Origin: Corynespora cassiicola
Taxonomy: Eukaryota > Ascomycota > Dothideomycetes > Pleosporales > Corynesporascaceae
Reading direction: 5' to 3'
Length of the DNA stretch: 64,000 nt
Assembly: GCA_022059125.1 (NCBI GenBank)
Contig: JAEUWY010000020.1
Location: 1,674,001-1,738,000, forward strand
Shown: piece by piece, positions 10,503-23,126 of the stretch
How the letters are laid out: the number at the start of each line of letters is the position of its first letter
Numbering within the stretch: position 1 is the stretch's first letter
Notes under the pieces: generated by a model
The model's input: only the letters and a program-made list of their open reading frames with translations
What the model was told of the DNA's origin: nothing
The model's database searches: none
Made by a program: the position numbers and the translations under genes

Positions 10503-13189
10503 ACGTCATCCTTCAACAAGCTTTACCTCTGGTAGGCTATGACTTTGCATGATGGAGTGCATTCGGTTCGGCTTCAATATACCTTGTAGATGGTTAATAA
10601 TCCGGGGGCGAGTTGGGAGTAGTTAGTCAATTGAGGAACTTGATCTTAAAAATTTTGTCGCCTGTCATGTATTGAAGAATCGTGTATCGTCATCGATCAT
10701 GGGAGGCTATCTACTTCGATTGTTTGTATATCCACCACATAATGTTCAAGTTCAATTCCATATGTTAATACGAATCTCTTAATCTCGCTGTCATGTTTGA
10801 GACTCGTATATGGCTACCTCGGCAATTCGGCGCCCGCCAGCGTGTGACTACTGCAGTGCGCAATTTACATGGCACATTGTGCACACACCAACCTGGCAGC
10901 TCGTATTCGTCTACCGTATGGAATCATGCTCAAAATCGTCAATATCAATCGCCTCACCTTGGTCAAGGTTGATTCTTGAGATATCATCTTTACAGCTGAC
11001 GTTCAAACAACCTTAAATGATCTTCGCCTCATTTCCGCAGGTACCTGGGTTCTGGAAGCGGGTGAGGATTTGACGAAATTAAAGCATGCCGCGTGGCCTG
11101 CACTGGGGCACAGCTATAATGACTGCACGTAGATGCCAACTATAATCCAACCACACCTTCATCAGCTGCCTTTATTTCGGTGATCTATCTACATCCCCTC
11201 CCGTTAGCAAAAAAAAAAAGAGCGATTCGAGGTGATTTCTCAAGGTGGTCGAATTTGAGTTGCAATACCAGGCAGTCCACCACCAGACCCCAGCTGCTGG
11301 CGGTCGCACAAGAAGCCAGGGACTACCGCGCATGAAACAAAGCACCAACCAAATAGGCCTCTCTCCCTGTTCCCTAGGATCCGTTTCAGTTGCACATGGC
11401 TTCCTCGCAGGATCTGAAACCCAATCTACACATCTCACAACAACCAAGGGCATGTTCGGCATAGATGGTGGATGCGCCGTCGACTTCGGCATACTGCCGC
11501 AGCGACAGGGCCGCGCCGCACAGGCATCTTTATGATTACCCTTCATTATACAATACACAACCAGCGATGCAAGCGGCCTCGCGAGGATCCTCACCGCTGT
11601 CTCTGCTGGAACGGAGTTGAGCGGATACCGCCAAAGACTTGTTCCATCATGCGTCGGCCGTACCTCGGGTAGCCTATGCCTCATTTCCGCATCTTTGGCC
11701 GACGGCACAGCGTCTAATGCCCTGAGATGGATACACTCGCCGGGTTCTAGAAGACCTCCGGCCACGCCGTACCTTTCTAGTTTCGTGGCATACCGTCATT
11801 GGACATGGCAACTAACCACGAGACCCGTGGGCAGCTCGGTCTCGGTCTCGACGAGGCTGTCTGATCGCGGTGCGGCGAGGCTGGAGCTGGAGCTGGAGCT
11901 GGAGCTGTGCGGCATCGGGATATGCACAACGCTGTGCACACGCCGCTGACGCGACCGACTTGTGCCTTTGCAAGGCCAACACCAAAGCTCAGGTCACCGC
12001 GCACGCCGTTTTGATCGATCGAATTTTCAGATGAGACATTTCGCATACGAGCGCATAGATGTTTTTCTCGACAAGCGGACCCATCTGGCTCCATAGTCTG
12101 AAATGATGCTACTTAGCCCGCATGGAGCCGCGTCCTGCTGCTACTTTCTGATCGCGACATGATCATCGCAATACACGCTTTGCCTGCTCCACCGACTTCT
12201 AATCGAGCGGTAAAGGGCCTGAATTGTTTTCCCCTCACATTAGGCCAGCAGCTTTTCGATAGTCGTTCTCTACGTGGTGCGACAGAACCTGCATCTCCAG
12301 GGTCGTTCCAAACCCTCACCCAAGGTCTCGAACTGCGGGACTAGGTCCGTTCCTGACGATCGGGGCTACCGGCTTCCACGCAGCGGCTTACATGACACTG
12401 CCTACTGTCAGGTACACAAACGTTGTATGGCCGCCCTCGGAGAATCTGGGTTTCGCCCTGGAACAGTCCGTGAGTGGCCGCAAAGGCCGCCTGTGAAGAT
12501 CATCCAACGTAGAAGATTCTCTACTCCCTATTCCCAAATATTGCAGGCGCCATTCTTCCCTTTTACATCACTGCCTTGCGCGCTGGTTCTCGTCGTCAAA
12601 CGATAGATTGTTGCTCTCAGCCCTGGGCGTCCATCCCAATAAAACTTAAGTTCCGTCGCTTCGCGCCGTCTCTTCCCAGGACCCGAGCGCTGGTGCGCCA
12701 CTTCGAGGAAGGAGACGAATGGAAGAAAGAGGACGCAACACCCTGCGGTAAGAAGTGACTTGGCTACCGGACATTTATGCGGGGTGCCGGTAGTCGCCTG
12801 CAACTTTTACTTAATATGGTAGCACATCCAACTCACCACCACATCTCAACCCCAGATTCTGGGCCAGCAGATGCACGAATGTATTCCCCTCCCGCCTTAG
12901 CCACGTCTTATTTCCCGAAGGGCGATCTTGGATTCTTGGGAGCTGCAGGTGTGGGGAGAGAAGAATGCCCCATTTGGTAATGGGAACGAGCATGTGGGCA
13001 GCTTGTGAGAGCAATTGTATAGACAAGCTCCCTTTTATTGTGGAGCACTGTCTTGGCCCAACACTTTGCGAAGCCACATCTGGCGGTGCGGTGGCCGGAA
13101 TGAAGGGTTGCAGGAAAGGTTTAGACGTTGGCTGGTTGGCGATCAGCAGCTGAAAGGTTTGATGTCAACTACATGTGGAAGAGAAGGGG
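10503..13189. other. intergenic region
   Basis: 3' flank of the GPI-protein gene, then about 2.4 kb with no supported gene. A short GAGCTG tandem array lies at about 11881-11908. Open frames here overlap on both strands with no domain. Confidence 0.5.
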
Positions 13190-13195
13190 TATAAA
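13190..13195 (+). promoter_or_regulatory. TATA box of the But2-domain gene
   Basis: TATAAA in the context GGGGTATAAAGAGC, about 110 bp before the chosen ATG (13305). Confidence 0.6.
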
Positions 13196-13304
13196 GAGCA
13201 GGAGAGAGGACTGGATATTGCTTTTTTTTCTCCAGCTCAGAGTCCCTCAGAGTCCCAAGCATAAAGTTCAATATTTCATTCCATTCACTTTTCGAGACAT
13301 CAAC

Positions 13305-13970
13305 ATGAAGGCCTTTACCATTCTGGCTGTACTCACAGCCTCCGCCCTCGCGGCCCCCACCACCCCGGCCCCCGAGAACCCCCTCGACGCCCGCAACCTA
13401 GACAAGAAGTGCCCACCCAACAAGGTCCAGCCTGACGGCAAGCTCCCCAAGGGCTCAATCCCCGCCTCAATCCTCGTCCCCATCTCCAAGAAGCAACCCA
13501 AGAAGACCTTCCCGCAGTCCGACTGGGCCAAGGTGACGCCCGACGACTACTGCACCATCTTCAACCTCGACCTCCCGGCCAAGGACACGCAGGGCAAGAT
13601 CTGCAACCTCGTCTTCGATTTCCCCGGTCTGCTCGGGGCACCCGGGCTCTGGACCTTCAAGGGCCCCGGCAACTTCGACTTCACGGGCTACGCCGTCGGC
13701 GCCGGCGCCATCCCCGGGAAGACGTCGTACGAGAACCAGCCCCCGCCAGGCCCCAGCCCGCCGAGCCCTCCTCCCTTCATGAAGCCGGGCAACAGCTACA
13801 TCATCAATTCGGGACCTTGCCAGATTCCTCCCGAGGCCGGAGTCGTTACCGTGTCGGGATCGCTGTGCTCCAAGGATACGACGCTCATCTTTAAGCAGAG
13901 TGATAAGAAGTGCCCGTTGGGATTCTATGTCATTCTTACGGATGATCCGGATTACAAGCCTAGCTACTAG
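13305..13970 (+). CDS. secreted protein with But2 C-terminal-type domain
   Basis: Single exon, 221 aa. The ATG at 13305 is preferred over the longer open frame because it gives a clean signal peptide (MKAFTILAVLTASALAAP) and lies downstream of a TATA box. The mature part carries the pattern of the fungal 'ubiquitin 3 binding protein But2 C-terminal' domain: CTIFNLDLPA, GKICNLVFDFP, WTFKGPGNFDF, a proline-rich PGPSPPSPPP insert, PGNSYIINSGPC and a C-terminal GFYVIL. Six cysteines remain in the mature protein, consistent with extracellular disulphides. Proteins of this type are secreted or wall-associated in ascomycetes; the molecular role is unknown. Confidence 0.82.
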   Translation: MKAFTILAVLTASALAAPTTPAPENPLDARNLDKKCPPNKVQPDGKLPKGSIPASILVPISKKQPKKTFPQSDWAKVTPDDYCTIFNLDLPAKDTQGKICNLVFDFPGLLGAPGLWTFKGPGNFDFTGYAVGAGAIPGKTSYENQPPPGPSPPSPPPFMKPGNSYIINSGPCQIPPEAGVVTVSGSLCSKDTTLIFKQSDKKCPLGFYVILTDDPDYKPSY

Positions 13971-15724
13971 AATGCTTGAGAAAAGCCTTGATCAGCGGGG
14001 TGAGAAGTTGGGGGTTTGGGGGCGAGGGGTGTTTTAACTTTCTATCCATGGCTGGACTGTAGTTTACCTTAACCTTTATCCCTCGCTCGAGGGCGTGCTG
14101 CTAGTACAGTAATTTGAGAACAAAAGTGGAATAAAATCTGCATGACACACGATCCACTTCTTTCTAGTGTTGTGATTCCATCTCGTGGGGGTATTCTGGT
14201 ATCTAAATCAGAATCAGTATCAGATCAGAAAATGGACAGTTGAGTCATACCACATGTAGCATTGCGATGAGTTATTTTCGAAACGAGGCATTTAAGTGTG
14301 TCACATGTTCTTTGTAACCTTTGCCTCCGCCGTAGAATTACTCACTAACACCATCGTGAATTATTGCAAACGCCAGAAATGGATGCTATCTGGAAATGCA
14401 CCAGAAGATCATATTCAGTACCAAGTCTTCGAGGCATGAAGATATCTCTGTTACATGATTGGGCAAAATCGTTAGGATTAGATCGACCCTCGTATATTCG
14501 TATCGTGCGATGCTCTTTACTGTTTTTATACGCAATTGGTGGTCCACGTGCCGCCCTCGTATCTGGTAATATCGAAGTGCATGCGGGGTCAAGTATCTTG
14601 GTGAGCCAACAATTATATACATGTCAGCTTCGTCATACTTTGGCAGGGTGTGCTGCAGATACGATGATGACGTGGGGTTGTAGCTAGATTGAAGACGAGG
14701 CACGCATGGATAAGTGTAAAGTTTGAAGCAGTGTGATGGATTGAAACCTTTGACAGTAAATTGGTAGAGCCCGATTCATTGATGACTTAAGGCCGATTTT
14801 CGCTTGCAAGTTCTATCGGCATCTGATCATCAAGTCTACGCTTGACGCAACTTGAATGGCTTTCTCTGGATTCCATGTCCCTTGGACTATGTTTCATAGC
14901 ACATCCACAGAGTTCACTAATCTAAAAACCCTCCATGTTGCGCCCGGAGGTCGCCATAACCACAGGATTCCCCACTCAATAACACATGGCTCCTTCGCAG
15001 CAGCCCAACAGACCAAACCCTTGGGATACGGCCACAGAAAAATAGAATAAGAAAACGCTAACGTAGTTTCCGGGAAAGACGGAAGAGCAGTGGCCTCGCA
15101 CGTCGCATCAAGTCCCAGTTTCGGGCCGGCGCCCCCTACATTTTTTTTCTTGCCACTCCTCCACTTTGCCACAATACCTAAGTAACCAGCTGACACCGGC
15201 GTCGACGCATGTAGATACGCTTCGAACCGGGTCTGCTGGACATATTTACCAATGAGGATCTGTTCATGGGTTCTGCACGTGTGGTTAGTGGGTCGTGTGG
15301 GGCAAGATGGTAGTCCGGCGTTATGAAGGTGGGGAGGGTCCTGCGGTTGAGGAGAGGGTGGTGCAACGGTTGGGGCAATGCTGGTATGAGGGAAATTTTT
15401 GGTTGGAGGGACAGAGTATCTGAGTACCTTTACGAACGGTGTGATCGATGTCGGTGGTGGATGAAGGGTACCGCGTGTGCGGGGTCTCTAGACAGGAGAA
15501 AGACCCCAGATGACCGTAGAATCACCAAACTCGACGTGCATGCCCCTGACTTGAATGGTTGCATCAAGGTCAAAGGAAAAAACATTGACGAATCAGAGAC
15601 GAAACTTCACAAAATGGGCTGAAGGTATGGTATGCTCATGGAAAGTAATGGTAATCTGGTTAACAGATTACAGTCTATATTATTCTAGGATTTGCTATCG
15701 TGATTACCTGTGCTATGCACATTC
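13971..15724. other. intergenic region
   Basis: Lies between the 3' ends of the convergent But2-domain and MFS genes. Short frames only; no supported gene or RNA. Confidence 0.5.
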
Positions 15725-17298
15725 TTAGACGAGGTACCTGAATCCGTACTGGAGCTTGGTTCCCTCCTCAACAGTAATGCCCTCATCGATGGCAGTCTGC
15801 TCAGCAACGTCGCCACGGGTCTCCCACGCAGCCTCTCCGGCTTCAATCTTCTTGTTGAGCCTGACAAGGATAACCTTGAAGATGTAGCAGCCAATAATGG
15901 TGACGCAAAACATGGCAGTAACGATTCCGTAGCTGCCCCTGAAGCCATTGGCGGGCAGGTCCCAGACGTAAGAACCGGCAATGTTACCGAGCTGGGAGAA
16001 GGCGTTGATCATGGCAATAGCGACGGCACGCTTGGCGGGAGGACGAGGGAAGGAAGATGAGATCCACGAGTAGAAGACAATGAATCCAGCATAGGCCGAG
16101 GCCTGGAGGAACAGTCCCACGTAGCGAGCAGCCACATTCAGGGTCGACATGGAGATGATGAAACCAATGAGACCGAAGAAGATGGGACCGACAATGTGCC
16201 AGAAGCGCTCTTCGGTACGATCGGCATGCCAGGCATTGATGAGCGAGACAAGGCAGGAGAAGGCCCACGGAGGAGCAGACATGAGAAGAGTGGGGATGTA
16301 GGCAAATCCGAGGGTTCCGGTCAGAGTCGGGAAGAAGGCGTTGAAAGACAGACCGACGACGTAGGCAGTGAAGGTGAACATCATGACATAGATCTTGGTG
16401 TCCTTGACAGCCATGTAGAGACCGGCCAAGGGGGACTGCTCAGCAGAATCGGTATCGGCCTCACCGACATCCTCGGTCATACGGATGATGGCAACGGCAC
16501 GCTCCTCCTCAGTGAAACCACGGGTGTTGTGGGGCAGATCCGGCAGGATGAAGGCAGCGGAGATGGCAATGACCATGGTGGCAGCTCCCTCGATCCAGTA
16601 CAGCCACCTCCAGGCGGCGTGGCCAAGAGTGCCGTCCATGTTTGAGAGCACAGCAGCACCAACAAGAGACGAGAAGGCGTTGGAGATGAGGTTACCGCAG
16701 AACAGGATGGCGTTGCGGGTGGTCAGCTCACGGCGGGTGTACCACTTGGAGAGAATGAGCAGGGCACCGGGCAAGAAAGCAGCCTCAACGAAACCGATGA
16801 AGAAGCGGACAGCAACCATGCCTGCGAAGTTGTGCGTGTTTCCGGACAGAGTCGAAATCATGCCCCAGAGCAACATGGCGACGGCGATGTAGAGCGAAGG
16901 CCTCTCGATACGGTTGATCATGATGTTGCTGGGCACCTGCATGAGAATGTATCCGACGTAGACTGGAAGAATGTTTAGCCGGGGGGTTTGAGAAGTGGAT
17001 GGCATGGTGCAAACATACGAATGCTCAAGCAGGTGGCGTATTGGGTGTCGTTGATGTTGAGGTCCTCCTGTAAGCCTCCCAACCTGGCGGCGGCGATGTT
17101 GTTGCGATCCAGATAGTTCATGATGTAGATCAACACGAACAGCGAGCACCTCAGGTCAAGCTTGCGCTTGAGGCTCTTCTCCACGCGCTGGCGGTCCTCG
17201 GGGGACATGTGAGCGGCGACATTGTCAGAGGGATGCACCTGCTCGACGACCTTGGGGTTGCTCTCAATGAGGTCGTCCTTGTTGTCGAGGGAAGCCAT
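15725..17298 (-). CDS. MFS transporter, anion:cation symporter (Dal5-like) family
   Basis: Model complement(join(15725..16962,17019..17298)), 505 aa; the 56-nt phase-1 intron has donor GTATGT and acceptor TTCCAG. The start at 17298 has a good context (AAAATGGCTTCC); an in-frame ATG nine codons upstream (17325) is possible. The first exon holds a charged cytosolic N-terminus and TM1 with the family motif IYIMNYLDRNNIAAARLGGL. TM2 onward shows YVGYILMQVPSNIMINR, then FVEAAFLPGALLILSKWYTRRE (motif before TM5), and in the second half SSFPRPPAKRAVAIAMINAFSQLGNIAGSYVW. This is the allantoate/vitamin/organic-anion permease family in the plasma membrane. The substrate cannot be inferred. Confidence 0.92.
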
Positions 17299-19343
17299 TT
17301 TGTCGAGGGAAGCTGGCAGTACCACAGAATGCGGGCATCTGGGGCCCCATGGTGTTTATAACTGCTCCGGTTGGGCATGCTGACTCGATGGAGAGGGCCG
17401 GGGGGCAGGTTCCTGGTGCGGTCTTCCGAACCCGACAGTCATGTTTTCCCCACGCGTGGTCGCACGGTTGCATCATTGTTGAGCATCGGGTCGCGCAACG
17501 GGTGAAAATTTCTGGGTGATGGCAGCCAAGGCTGCAGGGAGCGTTGATGGAACGGCGTCGTTACTGGAAGCAGTATCCCGCACTAATGCGGGGAAGGCGA
17601 GGGTACCAATGGCAGCGGCCGACCGTGACTTGGCCCGGCCTAGCCCAGCGGCGCGAGTCGAAGGCTGGAGGCAACGGCAACTGGGGAGATTTGATCGGGG
17701 TATGGTGTTTCGATGCCACTCGGTCCCAACACCCCACACTATGGGAGCGTTTTGACGCCGCCCCCCTGTAAAAGCCGCGCTGGTCTCCGTGTGAAAACTT
17801 CGGCAGAACCGCGGACCGGCCGAGTCGTGTGCCCGCTGGGCTGCTTCGGGCATGGCGGCGGCAAAAACTCGCTCTTTGATTCGCTTCCCCGGCGACTGAC
17901 CCCCATGCGCTGACCCGCCTCCGGATGCTACTCCAAAGGTGCCCTCAGACAACCCTTCGCCTGCCCGACAGTGCCTCCCCAGCTGCCTCCTTCATGCACG
18001 CCGCCTCCAATCGTCGGCTTCCCCAGACGTTCCCCCTACGAGCCCCTCCCCCTTTGGGCACGCCTCCTCCCCCGATGCATCTCGCGACCGCCTGGCACGA
18101 ATCCTGCTCCGATGCCGCGGTTTTTGAGCCTCGAGCGTACCTCCGATAAGCCCCACTGCGAGTCCCGATGGTGCCTCTTAGCTTGTATCTAGACAGGTCT
18201 ATGTAGACTCCACATGGGGCCTATGCTGATAACCACACCGCCCTAGCACTCCACCTAGTTCTCCAAGTCCTGTCCTGGCGTGAGATTCTGGACTGAAAAC
18301 TGGGACTACTCGCTGACACCCGCCCTAACTCCGACTCCGCGTTTGAGCTGCCCAGTGCGCGCCATGGGGGTGGTATGGAGACGGGCTGGAGACTAGCAGA
18401 CTATGGAGTGTCATGTGCTGGGCAGATGGAGTATGCACAAGGTAGAGTAGGGGCCTCGTACCGTCTCCTCCGATTGTTCCCCTAGCTCGCGTGTCCGGAT
18501 GTAGCAGTTGTACTGCATTCAAGAGTCGCCCTGCCGCACGATTAGAAATATAATACTAGCACGCTCGCCATGCTCGCCATGCTCGCGGGACAAGGCGCGC
18601 TTCCCAGGTCGTGCTTTTTCTTCCCCTTGTCCCCCTGCCGCTCACGACATGAGAAAGAAATTTGCTAGCCGGGACCCAGCAGCAATTTTTTCAGCCCTAG
18701 ATCAGTCCACAGCACCCGGCCGCACATTGTCCAGGAAAATATTTTCCATTCTTCTTCCTTCGCAGCCCTTTTCTGAGACATGGCCTTTCCAGCAACAGCG
18801 CCTATTGGGGAAAACCTCGCCAGGAACGACACTGCTCTCACTTGATCAGGCACAAAAGTGGCGCAGCAGAGGCTGCCACTGCGATTGTCACTCCAGGACC
18901 AATCGTGGGCACATCGCAGCGGCGAATGACTTCACAATGGGAACTGGTGGCTACGCAAGGTAGGTGGCCTTGGGACAACACCATTGTACGATACAAAGGC
19001 AGAAGGGCGGTGATGGAGCGCTGAACGCCCTGCGCCCTTGCAGGCGCCGACTGCTCCAGGCAGCAGAACATTCACTGCGCCTTGGTTTTGTATAATACGT
19101 GCGCCCAATCGTTGTTCTTCATCATATCTTCTGCACTCGCTGGGTAGAGACAAGTCTTTCACAAACACACTGCGCCCCTCCAACCCTACAAGTTCTCTAG
19201 TTTTCTTCCCCCTCTTTCCCATTCAATCCTCCTCCTAGCTCCCTACGCGACATTGAGCAGCACAACCTGGAGAATCCTCAGCGAGCAGCTTGAACTACTC
19301 CAACCTGCCGACCTTGCGGGGCCTTGTCTATAAAACAGACAAG
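17299..19343. other. divergent promoter region
   Basis: 2-kb region between the divergently transcribed MFS and BTB-like genes. GC-rich first half and CT-rich stretches near 19180-19240 upstream of the BTB-like ATG. No supported gene. Confidence 0.5.
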
Positions 19344-20348
19344 ATGGCTTCCTCCGCTTCCCTCGATTCAGCGGCCGCCGTCGCGCCTGCCCAGACCACT
19401 GCACCAAACTACAAGGTTCCTAGACAGCCGAATCGCCTCAAATTGAAGAACACTTTTGTGAGTGATCTTCAGGATATCCGCAACTTGGACTTCAAGGACC
19501 GCCAGAACCTGCTAAAGGGCCCGCACGTCCACTTCATTGTTGGCGACCATGTGGCAAAGACGTACCCGCTTCGCCTCTTTGAAGCGACGTCCATGATGGC
19601 CGAGAAGCTCCTGGTCGATGGCCAGTTTGTTTACCTTCCCGAGGAGATTGAGTGGCAGGCTTTTCTCGACATATTTGATTGGCTGGAGTTTGTGTGCTGC
19701 CGTCCCAAGGCACCCAAGCTTTCTGCAAAGCTCAACACGTACTCGGACCTGAGCCTCTGCGCTGCGAGCCGCTACGCCGGCGTCGACAGGTACACGGAGC
19801 CCATCTTCCGCTGGTACTGGGCCTACTTCTCCAACAACATCCCCACGTACGAAGAAATTAGTGACGCGCTGCTGTGCATCCAGCACACCAACAAGGACCC
19901 CTTCTTCCGCCTCATCTCCAAGCGCCTCGCCACCCTGCAGCACGAGAACCGGATCCCGGACCCGGAGACGTTTGCCCTGTACCTCGCCTCCAACCCGGAC
20001 CTCCAGGCCGAAGTCACCAAGATCAACCAGAAGCAGGAGCGCAAGGGCGAGCTCGAGGCCGCGCGCGCCGAGCTGCGCGCTCATGCAGAGAAGCGCCGCA
20101 TCCAGGCCGAGGAGGACCGTATCCGCCGCCTCGAGGCGGAGAAGGAACGCGAGGCCCGCTTTGCCGAGCGCAAGCGCCGCGACAAGGACAAGTGGGAGGC
20201 GCAGAAGCAGAAGGATGCCGCGCTCGAGAAGTCGGTCCAGGAGAAGCTGCGCTCCCAGGGCAACGGCCAGAACAAGAAGTTGACTCTTGAGGAGGCGCGC
20301 CATTTTGAGAAGACTCGCGGTCGCCGCCCGCCTCGGTCTGTCTTTTAG
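19344..20348 (+). CDS. BTB/POZ-like protein with charged coiled-coil tail
   Basis: Single exon, 334 aa. ATG 19344 has a strong context (ACAAGATGGCT); an upstream in-frame ATG at 19290 would add 18 residues. Residues about 45-150 look like a BTB/POZ fold: GPHVHFIVGDHVAKTYPLRLFEATSMMAEKLL resembles the BTB core in which a chain is 'presented' and sealed by a helix. Residues about 230-310 are a long Glu/Arg/Lys-rich segment (KQERKGELEAARAELR, then EKEREARFAERKRRDK) predicted to be a coiled coil or single helix. The C-terminus is basic (TRGRRPPRSVF). It is likely a protein-interaction scaffold. Function is not known; the BTB call is by pattern only. Confidence 0.75.
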   Translation: MASSASLDSAAAVAPAQTTAPNYKVPRQPNRLKLKNTFVSDLQDIRNLDFKDRQNLLKGPHVHFIVGDHVAKTYPLRLFEATSMMAEKLLVDGQFVYLPEEIEWQAFLDIFDWLEFVCCRPKAPKLSAKLNTYSDLSLCAASRYAGVDRYTEPIFRWYWAYFSNNIPTYEEISDALLCIQHTNKDPFFRLISKRLATLQHENRIPDPETFALYLASNPDLQAEVTKINQKQERKGELEAARAELRAHAEKRRIQAEEDRIRRLEAEKEREARFAERKRRDKDKWEAQKQKDAALEKSVQEKLRSQGNGQNKKLTLEEARHFEKTRGRRPPRSVF

Positions 20349-21345
20349 AGGGTCTGTTGATCGGGAAGGTGCTGCGGCTTGGGTGCGGCGTTTTCGGTAT
20401 ACCCATGGCGTTCGGTTTCGGAATGGAGTGTTCTTTGGGACGCTGCGTGATCGGGCTCGCTCGCATCTGCATGGTAGGCGTTTTTGAAATGGGCAATCTG
20501 GCTAGAGGATGCATGGCACTGGGGAATTGTCCTTTTCCGGCAACGGTCATCCATCAATGACATTTGAGTATGGTAGACTGAACGGTTTTACTACATAATG
20601 ACTTGATTCATACAGAATTTCATAATGCAAACGTCACCTAGCCCTTTTTAGTTGCCGTGATGATCTCCACTTCTGAGCACGAGTACTAGATGGACTTTTG
20701 GTTCAGCTATTGGATCACATTTCAGGTTGTCACTCGTTGGCTTCTCCAGGGCTGAACATCACGTTCGCTCGTGATACGGTATAATCACATGATACCTAAG
20801 CTTGTGACATGTGCCACCTGCAACTTGGGACCTTGGACATCATCTTCTAGGGCGCGCCCTGGCCCATGGTACAAACAAACGAACCAAGGTACGGCAAGAG
20901 CTCTAATGCACCCCGCACTGGCCTGTCAGCAGAATAGCTTGTTCGTGGTTTCCATCCTATCGAGCTCCACCACTACTTACCTCGGTGGGTATCTGACAAG
21001 AGACACCGCCGTCAGCAGGCAAAGTACAAAACTCTCACTTCTTCGCGGTGGACATGGCACGAATTGCAAATCTCGCCCATGTTCTATTGCCTACTGGTGC
21101 ACCACAAAATCGAATTCTCTGGGGTTTATTTCCTATCCAGACATTAAACATCTCTAGCATTTACCTAAATACCTAGGTAGGCATCATGTCCCGCGCGCTG
21201 TGTTCGCGTGATCCCGTGATCCTGCGTTCCTTCCCTGTAGGTACCTAGGTAACCTGGGAAAGCGCACTGAGCGACGACAAACTTCAGCAGCAGCTTTTCT
21301 CTTCACTTCCACAGCACAAACATCCCCAGCCATCCAGATGATAAG
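20349..21345. other. intergenic region with CCTAGGTA palindromes
   Basis: No gene supported. Copies of the CCTAGGTA-type palindrome lie at 21171-21180 and 21240-21250, 100-180 bp before the F-box-like ATG. Confidence 0.5.
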
Positions 21346-23126
21346 ATGGCAACGCGCGGCGGCGCTACCGAGTGCCACATACTGCGAATACCGTACGAGA
21401 TTCTGAAGGAGATCCTACTCTTAGTGAGTTCCTCACGCCGGCGTGCCTTGCAGGTAGGAACTGGCCTTATGTTAGCTACCCCGGAAAGACCTGCTTCTCA
21501 GAGTCTCGCCAACATGCACCAGGCTCTTACAGATAGCATACCCTATGGCTTACAGATAGATTGTTGTCATGGTCGGCCCTGCGAGGAGCAACTCTGCTTG
21601 GAGACAGCTCGCATCTGGTTACCACAACGGAGTTCCTTTCATCCGAAAACTCGAAGTTCGATCGCTCTACAAAGATAATGAAACCCTGAGGCGTGAAGAA
21701 GACATGGTCATGTGCTCAATTGTTGCTGCTCTCTTCAAGAATCAGCTTTTCTCTTTCAGGTAGGCCCGGGAGACTTCTTATGGAGACAAGGCTAATGACG
21801 TGCAGACTCGCCACCCCTAACGCAAGAAGAAGAACTGTATCCATTCGGAACGCACGCTTGCTTCATAGAACGCAACAGTCACTGTTCGATTTGGAACTCC
21901 CTGGAATACACAACCCTAACAACAGGTCGGCCCAGAGCCATCTCAACGATGAAATGATATGGAAAAACGTTTCTACATTCAGTATTACTTTGTTGATGAA
22001 ATGCAACAATATCAAGTGCATAGAACATATTGCTCTAAACTCCATTTGTCTCCAATGATTCCACCTCTGTGTATCTGGTCCAGTAAATGACAACATCAGC
22101 TTCATATCGAGAGATGGCTGGCTAAACCTTGAACTATCCGATTCTTCTTCCCTTTTGTAACGAGGCTGGCGTTCTTCAACATGAATATGTACACAGATTG
22201 GGATTCGATTTCGTTCCCTCAGACCCAATCATTGTCGTTCATAGACTGCCTGTTAGTCGGCAATTTCTTATCCAGCCCAGACGGACTAAAATTTCCATTG
22301 GTAAAAGCATTCATGGTAAAGCAAAAATCGGGATATTTGCCGGGGTTATCGGATTTTTTGAAACGGCTAAAACCACTCCGGGAGCTTATTCTGGACTGCG
22401 GTATTACTCTAACAGATGATGATATCTCAAGCATTACCCAACACGGAGAATCGCTTGAGATACTGGCCATTGGAAATTCTCATCATTTGGATGGCTTGAA
22501 GATCCTCTCGGTGTTAGAAGAATGCCATGCCCTGCGGCATCTTAGCATCGGAGCTTACAACACGTTTGTAAGTCCTGATGGTACACTAGATCTCCCGGAC
22601 GATGCTTTTAAACAATCTATTGTGGGTATCTAGCAAATATGTGCATCATGTACGGTGAAAACTCACAAAATTCAGAGCTTGATCGCAAAACTTGGTCATA
22701 TTCGGGCATTAGGTGTAAGGTTCTCACAATTCCTACGGGGGGGATAGAGACAGAAGCTCGTTTTCTGTGGGCGATCTGAGAAAGTTTTTAAGAAGCACTT
22801 TCTGCGACGAACTAATCATCGGAAATATCCAGGATATTTTGAAGAGCTCAAGAGGAGTTGATGTTGATTTCGGGCCGCTAAAGTATGTATGTGCTACTTC
22901 GAAACTTCTTCTACTAGGATCAGACATTGATTCGGGTCATGAAAGCTTGGTGGAGGAATGGATACCACTTGAAAAGCGGATTATGGCATTAAAAGAGGAG
23001 ATTGTCTTGAAACAGATGCAAGAAGTGAAAAGGGATATCATAGCTCAATTTTCAGCTAGCCAGCACTACTTTTTGGAGGATTACATCAAATGCATCATGG
23101 TAGAAAAAAGTCTCAAGGTGTTTTAG
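21346..23126 (+). pseudogene. F-box/leucine-rich-repeat-like gene, model unresolved, probable frameshift
   Basis: The N-terminus (ATG 21346) reads ILRIPYEILKEILLLV, an F-box-like start. Later blocks look like leucine-rich repeats: GVPFIRKLEVRSLYKDNE (about 21625), LREL-ILDCGITLTDDD and LEILAIGNSHH (22380-22490), and a charged C-terminal helix to TAG 23124-23126. One junction is clear: an intron of 46 nt (GTAGGC...GTGCAG, about 21760-21805) joins in frame. Another is 22622-22675 (GTGGGT...TTCAG, phase 0). The frame then breaks at a run of seven G (22737-22743): six G would keep it open to the end. Splicing between the F-box and the first repeat block could not be solved. It is either a decaying gene or an assembly error in a homopolymer. 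Confidence 0.5.

Noticed and set aside
19512..20303. 263-codon antisense frame in the BTB-like gene
   Set aside because: Mirror of Glu/Lys/Arg codons of the coiled coil on the sense strand.
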